Assembly (NCBI GenBank): GCA_023428805.1
Contig: JAEYWW010000269.1
Coordinates: 1 to 5,739 of the forward strand
Direction: 5' to 3'
DNA: 5,739 bases
From: Armatimonadota bacterium
GTDB lineage: Bacteria > Armatimonadota > Fimbriimonadia > Fimbriimonadales > Fimbriimonadaceae
Shown here: in pieces, positions 1-5,587 of the stretch
How positions within the stretch are numbered: position 1 is the first letter of the stretch
Layout of the letters: every line of letters starts with the position of its first letter
The notes under the pieces: generated by a model
Told to the model about the DNA's origin: nothing
Database searches by the model: none
Seen by the model: the letters and a program-made list of their open reading frames with translations, nothing else
Position numbers and translations under genes: made by a program

Positions 1-861
1 GATCAATGCCGGGAAATGGCGGGCTTCATCGAACCCGGCGGCATTCAGGCGTCGGCAGAATTCCTGAAGACCTTTCAACTCTGCCTCGCCCATGGCGTAG
101 GTCATCGTCTCGTTGAGATAGCGGTACGCCATCTCGCGCGACCAACCAGGGCGGGAAGCCGCCTCGTCGACCACCTTCATCCGCCGGTGCGCGACTTCGT
201 CTGAAGAGAGGCGCTCTTGGATGGTTTTGGACGGCATCGGCGCACGACCACAGCCGGACCATTCCATGGCGCTGGTGAGATGACCGGCCAATTCGGGCGT
301 CAATCCGTCGCGCCCGATCCAGGCCGCCCAGACGAACGGCAGCTTGGTCATCGCCCGCCACTCCTCGCCCAAATCAAGGACGAGCAGCCCTTCGACAGCC
401 GCCGTCATTCCGATATCGCCGATCAAAATGCAGGCGTCGGCCTGGGCGAGCATGGCGGCGGGGTCAGGCGGCAGAGTCACGGTCATCGGCTGCGACTTGT
501 AGCGTTCGCGGAGGATGACTTGGGCCAGTCGATTGCTCGTCATCGAGCTTTGATCGAGCGCGAGCGTTTCGATCTGCTTGGGCGGAACTTTGCTGAAGAG
601 CCGCACGCTTTCAACGCGGCCCTTTGTGCCGACGCACATTCCGGCCGCCATTCTCATCCCCGGCCGGCTGAGAGCCTCGTAGCTGGAGACCATGATGGCG
701 TCCACTTGCTCAGTTTCCAGAAGAGCAGGCAGGTTCGACGGAACGTCATAGATCACCCGAACCGGACTCTGGTCGGCCAACTCTTCGAACATTTGGACCA
801 GAGGGAGGGCATTGACATAGGGCACGCTGCCGACGGTGAAGCGCGCCGAGAGGGACGACAT
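1..861 (-). CDS. mqnA: Chorismate dehydratase MqnA (futalosine menaquinone pathway), 3' end outside window
   Basis: This gene encodes 287 visible residues and runs off the left edge without a stop, so only a short C-terminus should be missing given the usual MqnA length of about 270-290. MqnA removes water from chorismate to give 3-[(1-carboxyvinyl)oxy]benzoate, the first step of the cytoplasmic futalosine route to menaquinone. Family marks seen are the N-terminal GSVPYVNALPL (residues 11-21), YDVPSNLPALL (38-48), SSMTSNRLAQVIL (105-117), the IGDIG segment (147-151) and LGEEW...TKLPFVWAAW (164-181). These fit MqnA rather than its relative MqnD, which starts with a different SPCPNDT-type motif. 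The ATG at 861 is the only plausible start because an in-frame TAG lies four codons upstream. There is no Shine-Dalgarno, and a -10-like box sits six bases before the ATG. The neighbour phyH-like gene is divergent; no other mqn gene is present in the window. Confidence 0.93.
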   Translation of the reverse strand, partial: MSSLSARFTVGSVPYVNALPLVQMFEELADQSPVRVIYDVPSNLPALLETEQVDAIMVSSYEALSRPGMRMAAGMCVGTKGRVESVRLFSKVPPKQIETLALDQSSMTSNRLAQVILRERYKSQPMTVTLPPDPAAMLAQADACILIGDIGMTAAVEGLLVLDLGEEWRAMTKLPFVWAAWIGRDGLTPELAGHLTSAMEWSGCGRAPMPSKTIQERLSSDEVAHRRMKVVDEAASRPGWSREMAYRYLNETMTYAMGEAELKGLQEFCRRLNAAGFDEARHFPALI

Positions 862-867
862 GATTGG

Positions 868-897
868 ATTCTACGTTGCGGGAGAAGGCGATGTCCG
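868..897 (-). promoter_or_regulatory. Candidate leaderless promoter of mqnA
   Basis: On the minus strand TAGAAT (868-873) is followed by exactly six bases (CCAATC) and the mqnA ATG. Transcription starting about seven bases after the box would begin at or next to the A of ATG. A possible -35, CGGACA (892-897), lies 18 bases upstream and matches TTGACA at four of six positions. It falls inside the first codons of the divergent phyH-like gene. The -10 match and spacing are seen directly; promoter activity is inferred. Confidence 0.55.
881..888 (+). promoter_or_regulatory. Shine-Dalgarno deciding the phyH-like start
   Basis: GGAGAAGG lies two to nine bases before the ATG at 891; its GGAG core has six bases of spacing. 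This favours ATG 891 over the upstream in-frame TTG codons at 864 and 876 and over the internal ATG at 912, which lack a comparable purine-rich site. Confidence 0.6.
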
Positions 898-1772
898 GGA
901 ATACTCGTCCCATGACCAAGTCGCTTGACGTGCCCGCTGGGATCAACCCCGTGGATTTCTATCGGGAGAATGGCTTCCTCGTGGTCCGCAGTCTGTTTTC
1001 TCAGGCTGAAGTCGAGCATCTGCGGGATTACTTCATGGCGATGGTTGAACGCGGTGGTGATGGCTGGGCTGAGGGCGGAGTTCATCCCGATGATCCTGAT
1101 CCGCTTCGCCGATACCCTCGCCTCCTTCAGCCGCATCGCGGCGACCAGGTGGCTTTTGACTACATGGTTGATGACCGGATTCGGGAGCGGCTGACCTCGT
1201 TCTATGACCGCGAGCCTCTGGCGGTGCAGACGATGGTCTATTTCAAGCCTCCCGGGGCGCGGGGACAGGCTCTGCATCAGGATCAGAGGTATCTGCTCGC
1301 CGAGCCCGGAACCTGCATGGCTGCGTGGCTCGCGCTGGACGACATCGACGAGGAGAACGGGTGCATGGAGATCATTCCCGGCTCCCACGGCCTGCCGATG
1401 CTCTGCCCCAACCGGACTGATTTCACCCAGAGCTTCACCGGAGACATCGTGCCCGTTCCCGAGGGCTTGGAGCCGATCAAAGCGATCATGAAGGCGGGCG
1501 ATATGCTGTTCTTCAACGGTTCGCTCATCCACGGTTCTGGTCCAAATTCCTCCTCAGATCGATTCCGTCGAATCATTGTAGGGCACTACATCGAGGGAGT
1601 CGCGGAGAAGGTGGCCGAATACTACTTCCCGGTCTATCGCTTTGATGGCAGTGTCGTTTCCGACATCGAATCCTCGCCCGGTCCCGGCCCCTGCGGTGTG
1701 CTCGTCGACCGCGACGGAAAGCAGGTGATTGAGATGACCGGCACCGCCCTTTCGGCGACTTCAGCGCACTGA
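891..1772 (+). CDS. Phytanoyl-CoA dioxygenase (PhyH) family protein
   Basis: The 293-residue protein has the layout of the PhyH family of Fe(II)/2-oxoglutarate-dependent oxygenases, which couple oxidative decarboxylation of 2-oxoglutarate to hydroxylation of a small substrate. The N-terminal part has the typical YRENGFLVVRSLFSQAEVE segment (residues 24-42). The iron triad is visible as H129 and D131 in LHQDQRY and H214 in LIHGSGPN. R224 or R226, about ten residues after the last histidine, is the expected 2-oxoglutarate carboxylate ligand. ENGCMEIIPGSHG (155-167) is the conserved strand after the HxD motif. All catalytic positions look intact. No signal peptide or membrane segment is seen, so it is probably cytoplasmic. 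Bacterial members act on diverse substrates and nothing here names the substrate. The start at 891 is chosen for its Shine-Dalgarno. It diverges from mqnA, and its 3' end overlaps ribE by 12 bases on the opposite strand. Confidence 0.88.
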   Translation: MSGNTRPMTKSLDVPAGINPVDFYRENGFLVVRSLFSQAEVEHLRDYFMAMVERGGDGWAEGGVHPDDPDPLRRYPRLLQPHRGDQVAFDYMVDDRIRERLTSFYDREPLAVQTMVYFKPPGARGQALHQDQRYLLAEPGTCMAAWLALDDIDEENGCMEIIPGSHGLPMLCPNRTDFTQSFTGDIVPVPEGLEPIKAIMKAGDMLFFNGSLIHGSGPNSSSDRFRRIIVGHYIEGVAEKVAEYYFPVYRFDGSVVSDIESSPGPGPCGVLVDRDGKQVIEMTGTALSATSAH

Positions 1773-2348
1773 AGAACCGTGGAGCTTGGCGATGTGCTTC
1801 GCCAGCACGTCAATCTCAAAGTTGACCGGGTCGCCCGCCTGAAGGCTGCCCAGCGTGGTGACCTCAAATGTGTGGGGGATCACCGCGACGGAGAATGAAC
1901 CGTTTGCCGGCTCAATTAGGGTCAGAGAAATCCCGTCGATGCAGATCGAACCCTTGTCGATCAGCATCGGATAGTTTTCTGCGGGAATGGAAAATCTGAA
2001 ATCCCAGCCGCCCTCTTGGGGTTCGATGGACTCGCACCGACCGACACCGTCAACGTGGCCCTGAACAATGTGCCCGCCCAGTCGGTCCCCGATGCGCATG
2101 GCACGCTCAAGGTTGACCGGGCAGCCCGCAGTTTTTGAACCCAGCGTTGTGCGATCCAGCGTTTCCTCGCTGAGATCGAAGACAAGGCCGTCTTCAAAAT
2201 CCACCAAAGTCAGACAAACCCCGGAAACAGCGATGCTCTCTCCGAGCACCCAAGGATCATCCGGCCAGACACGGGGATCATCAACGATGAGGCGTCGGTC
2301 GAGCACTTCTCGAATCGTAGCCCTTGCCTGCACAAGCCCCGTGAACAT
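1761..2348 (-). CDS. ribE: Riboflavin synthase alpha chain
   Basis: This 195-residue protein catalyses dismutation of two 6,7-dimethyl-8-ribityllumazine molecules to riboflavin and the pyrimidinedione by-product, the last step of riboflavin synthesis in the cytoplasm. It begins with the hallmark MFTGLVQ and has the two tandem lumazine-binding repeats of the family. Repeat one includes GESIAVSGVCLTL (36-48), with C48 at the position of the functionally important Cys of the E. coli enzyme, and GGHIVQGHVDG (91-101). Repeat two includes KGSICIDGISLTL (132-144) and TTLGSLQAGDPVNFEIDVLAKH (164-185). Length is slightly below the usual 200-215 because the C-terminal tail is short, which should not affect the core. 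No other rib gene is adjacent, and the 93-base upstream region shows no FMN riboswitch, so expression appears independent of a rib operon. It is called ribE here, and ribC or ribB in other naming schemes. Confidence 0.95.
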   Translation of the reverse strand: MFTGLVQARATIREVLDRRLIVDDPRVWPDDPWVLGESIAVSGVCLTLVDFEDGLVFDLSEETLDRTTLGSKTAGCPVNLERAMRIGDRLGGHIVQGHVDGVGRCESIEPQEGGWDFRFSIPAENYPMLIDKGSICIDGISLTLIEPANGSFSVAVIPHTFEVTTLGSLQAGDPVNFEIDVLAKHIAKLHGSSVR

Positions 2349-2441
2349 GAAAAGAGTTTAGAAGAAGCGCGCGGAACCTACAGAGACCCCGCACAGTCAA
2401 CCGAGAATCTAAGTGGGGCCGCATGGCGGCGCCGGGTTTTC
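2349..2441. other. Divergent ribE-rpoN intergenic region
   Basis: This 93-base gap must carry promoters for both genes. On the ribE side there is a clear TAAACT six bases from the ATG. On the rpoN side I see no good -10/-35 pair and only a weak purine stretch (CGGG, 2433-2436) before the ATG at 2442. A small GC-rich inverted repeat (GCCGC/GCGGC, 2418-2430) lies just upstream of the rpoN start, followed after six bases by TTTT. I found no riboswitch-like architecture and no sigma-54 GG-N10-GC element. Confidence 0.6.
2355..2360 (-). promoter_or_regulatory. Candidate leaderless -10 box of ribE
   Basis: On the minus strand TAAACT is followed by six bases (CTTTTC) and the ribE ATG. This is the same box and spacing as at mqnA and blaI. 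There is no Shine-Dalgarno between box and ATG, and the predicted transcript would start at the ATG. No convincing -35 lies 16-19 bases upstream. A TTGACT at 2395-2400 is too far away to pair with it. Confidence 0.5.
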
Positions 2442-3824
2442 ATGCGCTTCAACACGCGGGTTTCAGGCCAGCTTCAGACAGGGGTTGCGTCGAAGATTGA
2501 TCCCAAGATCGTCCTCGGCAGCCAGATTCTGCAGCTCAATCAGGTCGAGTTGGAGCACGCCGTTGAGTCGGAGCTGACCGAAAACCCGGCTCTTGAGAGA
2601 ATCGAGGAGTTCGAAGAACCCGTCACCCAAGAGGAGATTCTCAAAAGCATCGCTCCCGACGAGGTCGGCCCGCAGACATACGATTACGAGCTGGAGCGCA
2701 GCCTCCCGCGCGACTCGGATCAGGCCACCGACTGGGTGGATTTTGCGCGGTCAGAAGAGAGCCTGAGCGATCATCTTTCCGCCCAGCTTTTCGCGCAATT
2801 GGAGGAGGCGCTTCATCCTCTGGCGGCCTATTTCATCGGCTCTCTGGATGACCGAGGCTACTTCAAGTCGTCCGTCGAAGAAGCCGCGCTTGATTGCAAT
2901 GTCTCCCTGGAAGAAGCGGAGATGGTCTTTGCCGTGCTGAGGGATTGCGAACCCGAAGGGGTTGGGGCGACAGATTTGCGGGATTGCCTCCTCCTCCAGC
3001 TCCGCACCCCATCCACTCTTCCCGAGAGGCTCGCCCGCCGCATGGTTGAGCACGATTGGGAGGATTTGGTCGCGCGCAATGCGCGGGCGATCATGCGGCG
3101 CTACAAGGTGGATGACGAGACGGTGCAGGAGGCCTTTGAGGTCATTCTGTCGCTCAATCCCTTCCCCGGTGAAGCCTTCAGGGTATCCGGACCTTCCGCT
3201 CGGAGCACGAAGAGCGCCGGAGCGCTTCCCGATGTCAGCCTGAATCGGGACGAGCGTGGATGGCAGATTGAGATTCCTGGGCCGTCCAATGCGTCATTGA
3301 GGGTTTCACGCGCCTATCAGGCGCGCTTTGAATCCATGCGCTCCAACCGGAGCGAATCACAGGAAAAGCGGCATATCGCCGAGTATGTTGAGCGGGCAAA
3401 CCGCTTTCTCGACGCGCTTTCACAGCGCAGGCGACACATGCTGATGATCGCGCAGTATCTGATCGAGAGGCAGAGCGGCTATCTGATGACCGGTGATTTC
3501 AAGTTTCTTCAGGCCCTCACCCGAAGCCAGATGGCGAAGGATTTGAAGCTGCACGAGAGCACGATCAGCCGGGCCACCAACGGGAAGTTCCTGCAGATTG
3601 CGACGGGCGAAGTCGTGCCCTTTGACGTCCTCTTCCGCCCCGCCCTTCGGATTCAAAAGATCATCGAGGAAATCCTGGAGACGGAGAATCCGGACAATCC
3701 TCTCAGCGATGAAAGAATTTCGCAGATTCTCGCCGAGCGGGGCATTCACGTCGCCCGCCGGACGGTCAACAAATACCGTGATCGGAACAAGCTTCTCTCC
3801 AGCCGTCACCGCCGCAGCGCCTGA
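2442..3824 (+). CDS. rpoN: RNA polymerase sigma-54 factor
   Basis: The 460-residue protein is full length for RpoN, the sigma factor that recognises -24/-12 promoters and needs an ATP-driven enhancer-binding activator. Region I, the activator-interacting part, is visible at residues 25-53 (GSQILQLNQVELEHAVESEL and ENPALE). An acidic region II follows at about 52-90. The core-binding domain spans roughly 100-290. The DNA-binding part has a helix-turn-helix with SQMAKDLKLHESTISRATNG (362-381), and the signature RpoN box reads ARRTVNKYR (438-446) against the usual ARRTVAKYR. The stretch that normally reads TPRG...FELKYFF is divergent here (IATGEVVPFDVLF, 386-398). The ATG at 2442 gives a normal N-terminus with no alternative further upstream, but it has only a weak ribosome-binding site. 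The common rpoN neighbours (hpf/raiA, ptsN, lptB) are absent, and no enhancer-binding protein is in the window. Confidence 0.95.
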   Translation: MRFNTRVSGQLQTGVASKIDPKIVLGSQILQLNQVELEHAVESELTENPALERIEEFEEPVTQEEILKSIAPDEVGPQTYDYELERSLPRDSDQATDWVDFARSEESLSDHLSAQLFAQLEEALHPLAAYFIGSLDDRGYFKSSVEEAALDCNVSLEEAEMVFAVLRDCEPEGVGATDLRDCLLLQLRTPSTLPERLARRMVEHDWEDLVARNARAIMRRYKVDDETVQEAFEVILSLNPFPGEAFRVSGPSARSTKSAGALPDVSLNRDERGWQIEIPGPSNASLRVSRAYQARFESMRSNRSESQEKRHIAEYVERANRFLDALSQRRRHMLMIAQYLIERQSGYLMTGDFKFLQALTRSQMAKDLKLHESTISRATNGKFLQIATGEVVPFDVLFRPALRIQKIIEEILETENPDNPLSDERISQILAERGIHVARRTVNKYRDRNKLLSSRHRRSA

Positions 3825-3861
3825 CATCCCCAACGCGGGAACGGGAAGTGCGAAGGAATTC

Positions 3862-3876
3862 GTCTAATATAGGACA
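3862..3876 (+). promoter_or_regulatory. Candidate leaderless promoter and possible operator of blaI
   Basis: TAATAT (3865-3870) matches the -10 consensus at five of six positions and is followed by six bases (AGGACA) and the blaI ATG. The expected transcription start falls on or beside the ATG. AGGA in the spacer is too close to the ATG to be a normal Shine-Dalgarno. An imperfect 14-base palindrome with GTC/GAC arms and a central ATAT covers 3862-3875, across the -10. Autorepression by BlaI from there would fit the family, but the palindrome does not match the known TACA-type BlaI operator and is weak. No good -35 is visible. Confidence 0.5.
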
Positions 3877-4275
3877 ATGCGCGGAAGACGATCACGGAGC
3901 AGCGGACGCCCGACCGATGGAGAGCTTGAAATCCTCCAGGTTTTGTGGCGGCGTGGTCCGAGCACGGTGAGGGAAGTCCATGAAGAACTCCGCGAACAGA
4001 CCGGAACGGGCTACACCACTATTTTGAAGCTTCTGCAGATCATGCATGTCAAGGGATTGGTGGAGCGCAAGGACGATCAGCGCACCCACATCTACACTGC
4101 CGCGCAAGAGGAGTCGAAGGCCAAGAGCGGACTGGTCCAGGACATGATCGACCGCGTTTTTGACGGCTCGGCCTCCAGCTTGGTCATGCGCGCGATGGAT
4201 GCCCAAAAGCCGGACAAGGCGGAGCTGGCCGAAATTCGCAAGGCTCTCGAGGAGCTTGAGAGGGACATGAAGTGA
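3877..4275 (+). CDS. blaI: BlaI/MecI/CopY-family transcriptional repressor
   Basis: The 132-residue protein has the standard BlaI/MecI length and plan. The N-terminal winged helix starts with TDGELEILQVLWRRGPSTVREV (13-34), and the recognition-helix region is GTGYTTILKLLQIMHVKG (43-60) followed by the wing GLVERKDDQRTHIY (60-73). The C-terminal dimerisation helices include LVQDMIDRVFDGSASSLVM (86-104) and an acidic-basic last helix. Family members bind palindromic operators as dimers and are inactivated by proteolysis triggered by a BlaR1-type membrane protease. The next gene encodes such a protease, coupled by a four-base overlap, so the pair is a regulatory unit. The start at 3877 gives about ten extra basic residues before the domain, and no internal start fits better. 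Its targets cannot be read from the window, and no beta-lactamase is adjacent. Confidence 0.92.
   Translation: MRGRRSRSSGRPTDGELEILQVLWRRGPSTVREVHEELREQTGTGYTTILKLLQIMHVKGLVERKDDQRTHIYTAAQEESKAKSGLVQDMIDRVFDGSASSLVMRAMDAQKPDKAELAEIRKALEELERDMK
4258..4265 (+). promoter_or_regulatory. Ribosome-binding site supporting the blaR1 GTG start
   Basis: GAGAGGGA inside the last codons of blaI lies six bases before GTG 4272. The GTG overlaps the blaI stop as GTGA (4272-4275), the arrangement expected for translational coupling. The next in-frame ATG, at codon 41, would remove the first membrane segment, so GTG is the better start. Confidence 0.65.
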
Positions 4276-5360
4276 ACATCGTCCTCATCATCACCAAGCA
4301 TGAATGGTGGGAGCGGCTGCTCGTCGCCGCCGCTCACTCCCTTTGGATTGGCGCTGTCGTGGCGGCATTTCTTTGGGTGGTGACAAAGGGCATGGATGCC
4401 CCGAGGGCGCGTCACAATTTTGCCCTCACGGGCGTCCTGCTGACTCTGCTGCTGCCGCTGACCATCCTTTTTCAGCCCGGCTACTCCGTCTCGACTCCCA
4501 ATAGCTCAGATCACGAATGGCAGGCGATGATCGCCGCCTTTTGGGTGGCGGCGGCTTCTGGTTTGACCCTTCTCATCGCTCTTCGCTTGATCAATTTGAC
4601 GAGGCTCAGGGTGAGGGATGACAGCCGCCTGAACGAAGCCATGAGCCGGGGATCATCGACGCACGGACTCGGCCTGGCCGTTCGAGGAGGGGTGACGGAT
4701 CGAATCCTCACTCCGGCGGCCACAAGCCACCGCGTTCTCATGCCATCGGAATGTCTCGACGCTCTCGATGACAAGGAACTGGATGCGGTCATCGCCCACG
4801 AAATCGCGCATATCGCGCGCCGGGATTTTGCCGTCAACATTCTGCTCAACATCGCTGAAGCGGCGCTCTTCTTCAACCCATTCCTCTGGTATCTCACCGC
4901 ACGGGTGAGGGTTGAAAGGGAATTGTGCTGTGATGATGTGGCCGTCGAAAAGACTGGGGATCGCCTGCACTATGCACGGGCTTTGGCGAAGCTGTCCTGT
5001 GTTCGCGAACCGCACCCGGCATTGGCGGTGGCCATGGCAGACGCGCGTGTCTCACACCGAATTCGTCGGCTCAATCAAGCCAAGCCGCATCAGCGGGGTT
5101 TTTTTATTCCGGCGGCTGCGGGATTGATGGCCATGACACTTTTGGGCATCGGGTTCGTGCGGTCTTTTCAACAAAGTCCTTTTATTGGCTGGTCGGCGGA
5201 TCGGCCCCACATTCTGACTAAAACCGAACAAGCACTTCCTCTAGATTTCGATCAGGATATGCGTGTCTCTCAACCGTCATCTTCCGTCCAAGGTCAGATG
5301 AACTATGAGATTCGTATTGAGACAAGCACGCTTGTCATCAATGACAGGGCCCCGTACTAA
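4272..5360 (+). CDS. BlaR1-like M56 family membrane metalloprotease lacking a penicillin-sensor domain
   Basis: The 362-residue protein has the BlaR1/MecR1 membrane-protease core. Hydrophobic segments are seen at about residues 16-37, 49-67, 85-107 and 276-296. The gluzincin zinc motif HEIAH is at 176-180, with H176, H180 and catalytic E177. The downstream ERELCCDD (215-222) supplies the glutamate expected as third ligand. The loop 108-275 between the third and fourth segments is therefore the cytosolic protease domain that should act on BlaI. After the last segment only about 65 residues remain. Classical BlaR1 has a roughly 250-residue extracellular penicillin-binding domain with a serine-lysine pair there, so this version cannot sense beta-lactams in the classical way. 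The tail has no signature I recognise. It is cotranscribed and coupled with blaI. A hairpin encloses its stop codon. Confidence 0.88.
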   Translation: MNIVLIITKHEWWERLLVAAAHSLWIGAVVAAFLWVVTKGMDAPRARHNFALTGVLLTLLLPLTILFQPGYSVSTPNSSDHEWQAMIAAFWVAAASGLTLLIALRLINLTRLRVRDDSRLNEAMSRGSSTHGLGLAVRGGVTDRILTPAATSHRVLMPSECLDALDDKELDAVIAHEIAHIARRDFAVNILLNIAEAALFFNPFLWYLTARVRVERELCCDDVAVEKTGDRLHYARALAKLSCVREPHPALAVAMADARVSHRIRRLNQAKPHQRGFFIPAAAGLMAMTLLGIGFVRSFQQSPFIGWSADRPHILTKTEQALPLDFDQDMRVSQPSSSVQGQMNYEIRIETSTLVINDRAPY

Positions 5361-5371
5361 GACGGGGCCTG
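5345..5371. terminator. GC-rich hairpin at the blaR1 stop, possible bidirectional terminator
   Basis: GGCCCCGT (5348-5355) pairs with ACGGGGCC (5362-5369), an eight-base perfect stem. With one bulged G it extends to CAGG/CCTG, giving ten pairs. The six-base loop ACTAAG contains the blaR1 TAA stop. The hairpin lies between two convergent genes, as expected for a shared terminator. Neither strand has a U-tract after the stem, so it is not a standard intrinsic terminator; it could instead protect mRNA 3' ends. Confidence 0.5.
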
Positions 5372-5392
5372 ACGTGGGGAGAGGATGGTGGT

Positions 5393-5584
5393 TTAAGACG
5401 CCACGGAGAAGGAGATTTCCTTCTCCAAAATCGCATTTTTGATTTCGTTCAGAGTGATGTGGTTGATGTGGGGATTCTTCAGCAGAGCGTGCAGGTAGGA
5501 GACCATCTCCTCCGCCTCATCTCGCGAAAGGGTGATGTTCACATCGCGCAGATCGCGTCCGCTTTCATAGTCGTGAATGTGCAT
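5393..5584 (-). CDS. Small conserved-looking hypothetical protein, 63 residues
   Basis: I do not recognise a named family. The protein begins MHIHDYESGRDLRDVNITL, with a histidine-rich start (H2, H4). It continues with a likely amphipathic helix (about 21-36, acidic and leucine-rich), a His-rich turn NPHINHITLN (37-46), a second short helix (47-54) and a closing strand (EISFSVAS). The predicted order strand, helix, helix, strand suggests a small folded domain rather than a random reading frame. The opposite strand also has an open frame here, but with poor protein character. The case for coding is the Shine-Dalgarno at the right distance and the shared hairpin after the stop. It is cytoplasmic by appearance, with no signal peptide or membrane segment, and it converges on blaR1, so it is not part of that operon. 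Confidence 0.72.
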   Translation of the reverse strand: MHIHDYESGRDLRDVNITLSRDEAEEMVSYLHALLKNPHINHITLNEIKNAILEKEISFSVAS

Positions 5585-5587
5585 GTT

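Noticed and set aside
864..890. TTG at 864 as the start of the phyH-like gene
   Set aside because: It would add nine residues before the Shine-Dalgarno-supported ATG at 891, has no ribosome-binding site, and starts three bases from the mqnA ATG.
217..915. Long plus-strand open frame of 232 codons opposite mqnA
   Set aside because: It is rich in Arg, His and Gly with no domain-like pattern, and it mirrors the well-supported mqnA frame on the other strand. It also has no ribosome-binding site.
753..1532. Minus-strand 259-codon open frame across mqnA's start and the phyH-like gene
   Set aside because: The opposite strand encodes PhyH motifs with an intact HxD...H...R set. This frame has no recognisable motif and would overlap two real genes.
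2395..2400. TTGACT on the minus strand as the -35 of ribE
   Set aside because: It lies 34 bases from the TAAACT box, and the only other TANNNT (TAGGTT) is just 14 bases away, so neither spacing is suitable.
2418..2440. GCCGC/GCGGC inverted repeat followed after six bases by TTTT before rpoN as an attenuator
   Set aside because: The stem is only five pairs with a three-base loop, and the T-run is short and separated from the stem. GC-rich DNA gives such repeats by chance.
3420..3833. Minus-strand 137-codon open frame opposite the 3' end of rpoN
   Set aside because: It is a shadow of the conserved RpoN helix-turn-helix and RpoN-box region and has no features of its own.
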